Source: Azolla pinnata
Taxonomy: Eukaryota > Streptophyta > Polypodiopsida > Salviniales > Salviniaceae
Length of the DNA: 26,913 nt
Assembly (NCBI GenBank): GCA_037176905.1
Contig: JBBBWG010027679.1
Span: forward strand, 1-26,913
Direction: 5' to 3'
Made by a program: the position numbers and the translations under genes. Below the pieces are notes generated by a model. That model saw only the letters and a program-made list of their open reading frames with translations, ran no database searches and had not been told where the DNA came from. Within the stretch, counting starts at the first letter, position 1. Each line of letters begins with the position of its first letter. Below, piece after piece: positions 25,951 through 26,913 of this stretch.

Positions 25951-26531
25951 TTCGCGTCGATCGGGTCCGATTGGTAATGTGGCTCCAATCGGCTCTGCGA
26001 TCGATCGGGTCCAATTGGTAATGTGGCTCCAATCGGCTCTGCGATCGATCAGCTCCCATTGGTAATGTGGCTCCAATCGGCTCTGCGATCGATCAGCTCC
26101 CATTGGTAACGTTGCTCCAATCGGCGCTACGATCGATCGGGCCCGATGGTAATGCGGCTCCGATCGGCTTTGCGATCGATCAGCTCCCATTGGTAATGCG
26201 GCTCCAATCGGCTCTGCGATCGATCAGCTCCCATTGGTAATGGGGCTCCAATCGGCTCTGCGATCGATCAGCTCCCATTGGTAATGTGGCTCCAATCGGC
26301 TCTGCGATCGATCAGGTCCGATTGGTAATGCGGCTCCAATTGGCTCTGTGATCGATCATGCCCGATTGGTAATGTGGCTCCAATCGGCTCTCCGATCGGT
26401 CAGATCCACCGTATAATGCGGCTCCGATCGGCTCTGCGATCGATCAGGTCCCATTGGTAATGTGGCTCCAATCGGCTCTGCGATCGATCAGGTTCACCGT
26501 ATAATGCGGCTCCGATCAGCTCTGCGATCAG
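25951..26531. repeat. 44-bp tandem array, about 13 copies
   Basis: The word GCTCC(A/G)AT recurs at 25982, 26026, 26070, 26114, 26157, 26201, 26245, 26289, 26333, 26377, 26421, 26465 and 26509, a spacing of 44 with one 43. The unit contains GCGATCGATC (a self-complementary core), ATTGGTAATGTGG and GGCTCCAATCGGCTCT. Most units carry ATTGG and CCAAT as an inverted pair about 10 bp apart. The units at about 26400-26443 and 26488-26531 share a CACCGTATAATGCGGCTCCG variant, showing an 88-bp two-unit substructure at the right end. The array lies upstream of the helicase promoter (relative to its minus-strand direction). Confidence 0.95.
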
Positions 26532-26913
26532 TTGTTTGCCTTTCATTTGGTTTGGGACTGTGGGCAATGAGTGTGGCTTTGCTCGCTTTCGCCATCCATT
26601 GATTGCTGCAAGCATCGTTGCTTTGGTCCGTTCGTTGGCAAGGCCGCGATCGTTGGTTACAGTTAAACCCTCTCATTGGCAATAGCGTTGATCCTATTCA
26701 CATTGCGGTGATCTCTCTCCTGTAGGCAGCCATGGGCAGTAACGCTGATCAGATTAGCTTGACATCCGTCGCAGTGCAGTAATCTGTCTCCTTTAGGTGG
26801 CCATTGCTTATCACAACGCATTTTTTTTACCATAGTTTTGGCGAGTTTGTGCAGGTTAATGTGAATTAGCCTGCATAATTAGCTTGTAACAAGAACCTCT
26901 CTTGTAGGGACAT
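26532..26913. other. Region right of the array with a diverged duplication; no gene seen
   Basis: Two related segments, 26675-26731 and 26732-26802, share the pattern ATtGGCAgTAaCGcTGATC...GTGCAGTgATCTcTCTCC-T-TAGG-(A/G)GCC. A third copy seems to start at 26803. CGATC words suggest a distant relation to the neighbouring array. No coding region is supported. Confidence 0.5.

Noticed and set aside
25951-26531. CRISPR-like regularly spaced repeats
   Set aside because: The 44-bp units are directly adjacent with no unique spacers, and the context is a plant nuclear genome; this is a tandem satellite-type array.

Overview
This is nuclear DNA of a land plant. Every protein-coding gene with recognisable relatives belongs to a plant nuclear family. 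The genes are split by AT-rich GT-AG introns of roughly 70 to 1500 bases with plant-style acceptors, and TTTAGGG (plant telomere type) repeats are scattered through the window. The species cannot be named. Non-angiosperm affinity is possible but unproven.

Layout, left to right: (1) 2-610, minus strand: the 5' part of an unrecognised His/Asp-rich protein with one membrane segment, running off the window edge. (2) 1943-3627, minus: a small protein with a C-terminal STI1/HOP-like (DP) helical domain, in three exons. Its upstream side is covered by degenerate telomere-type repeats (3888-4175 and 4442-4559). (3) 4.56-5.70 kb: (TC)n and then a long CATG/CATA simple-repeat field. (4) 6593-12594, plus: a 15-exon, 655-residue glutamate-dehydrogenase-like protein of the plant At1g51720 type. 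It carries an N-terminal zinc-finger-like module and a basic cluster. The position of the catalytic lysine of the GDH family is alanine, so it looks like a pseudoenzyme. (5) 14109-19171, plus: 11-exon CSTF64, the RNA-binding subunit of the cleavage stimulation factor (513 residues). (6) 21298-25377, minus: a 9-exon organellar DEAD-box RNA helicase with a GUCT domain and a G/S/R-rich tail (787 residues), closest to RH3. It is convergent with CSTF64. (7) 25.95-26.53 kb: about 13 copies of a 44-bp repeat upstream of the helicase promoter, followed by a weaker repeat.

All exon joins were made by eye. They are supported by GT/GC-AG sites, by total lengths divisible by three, and by uninterrupted match to remembered family patterns; no alignment or transcript data were available. 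The neighbours are unrelated housekeeping-type genes and nothing indicates a functional cluster. The observations most worth following are the zinc-finger/pseudo-GDH protein, the CCAAT-bearing 44-bp array beside the helicase promoter, the telomere-repeat-covered promoter of the STI1-like gene, the two GC-AG introns, the microexons of CSTF64 and the open, unrecognised membrane protein at the left edge.
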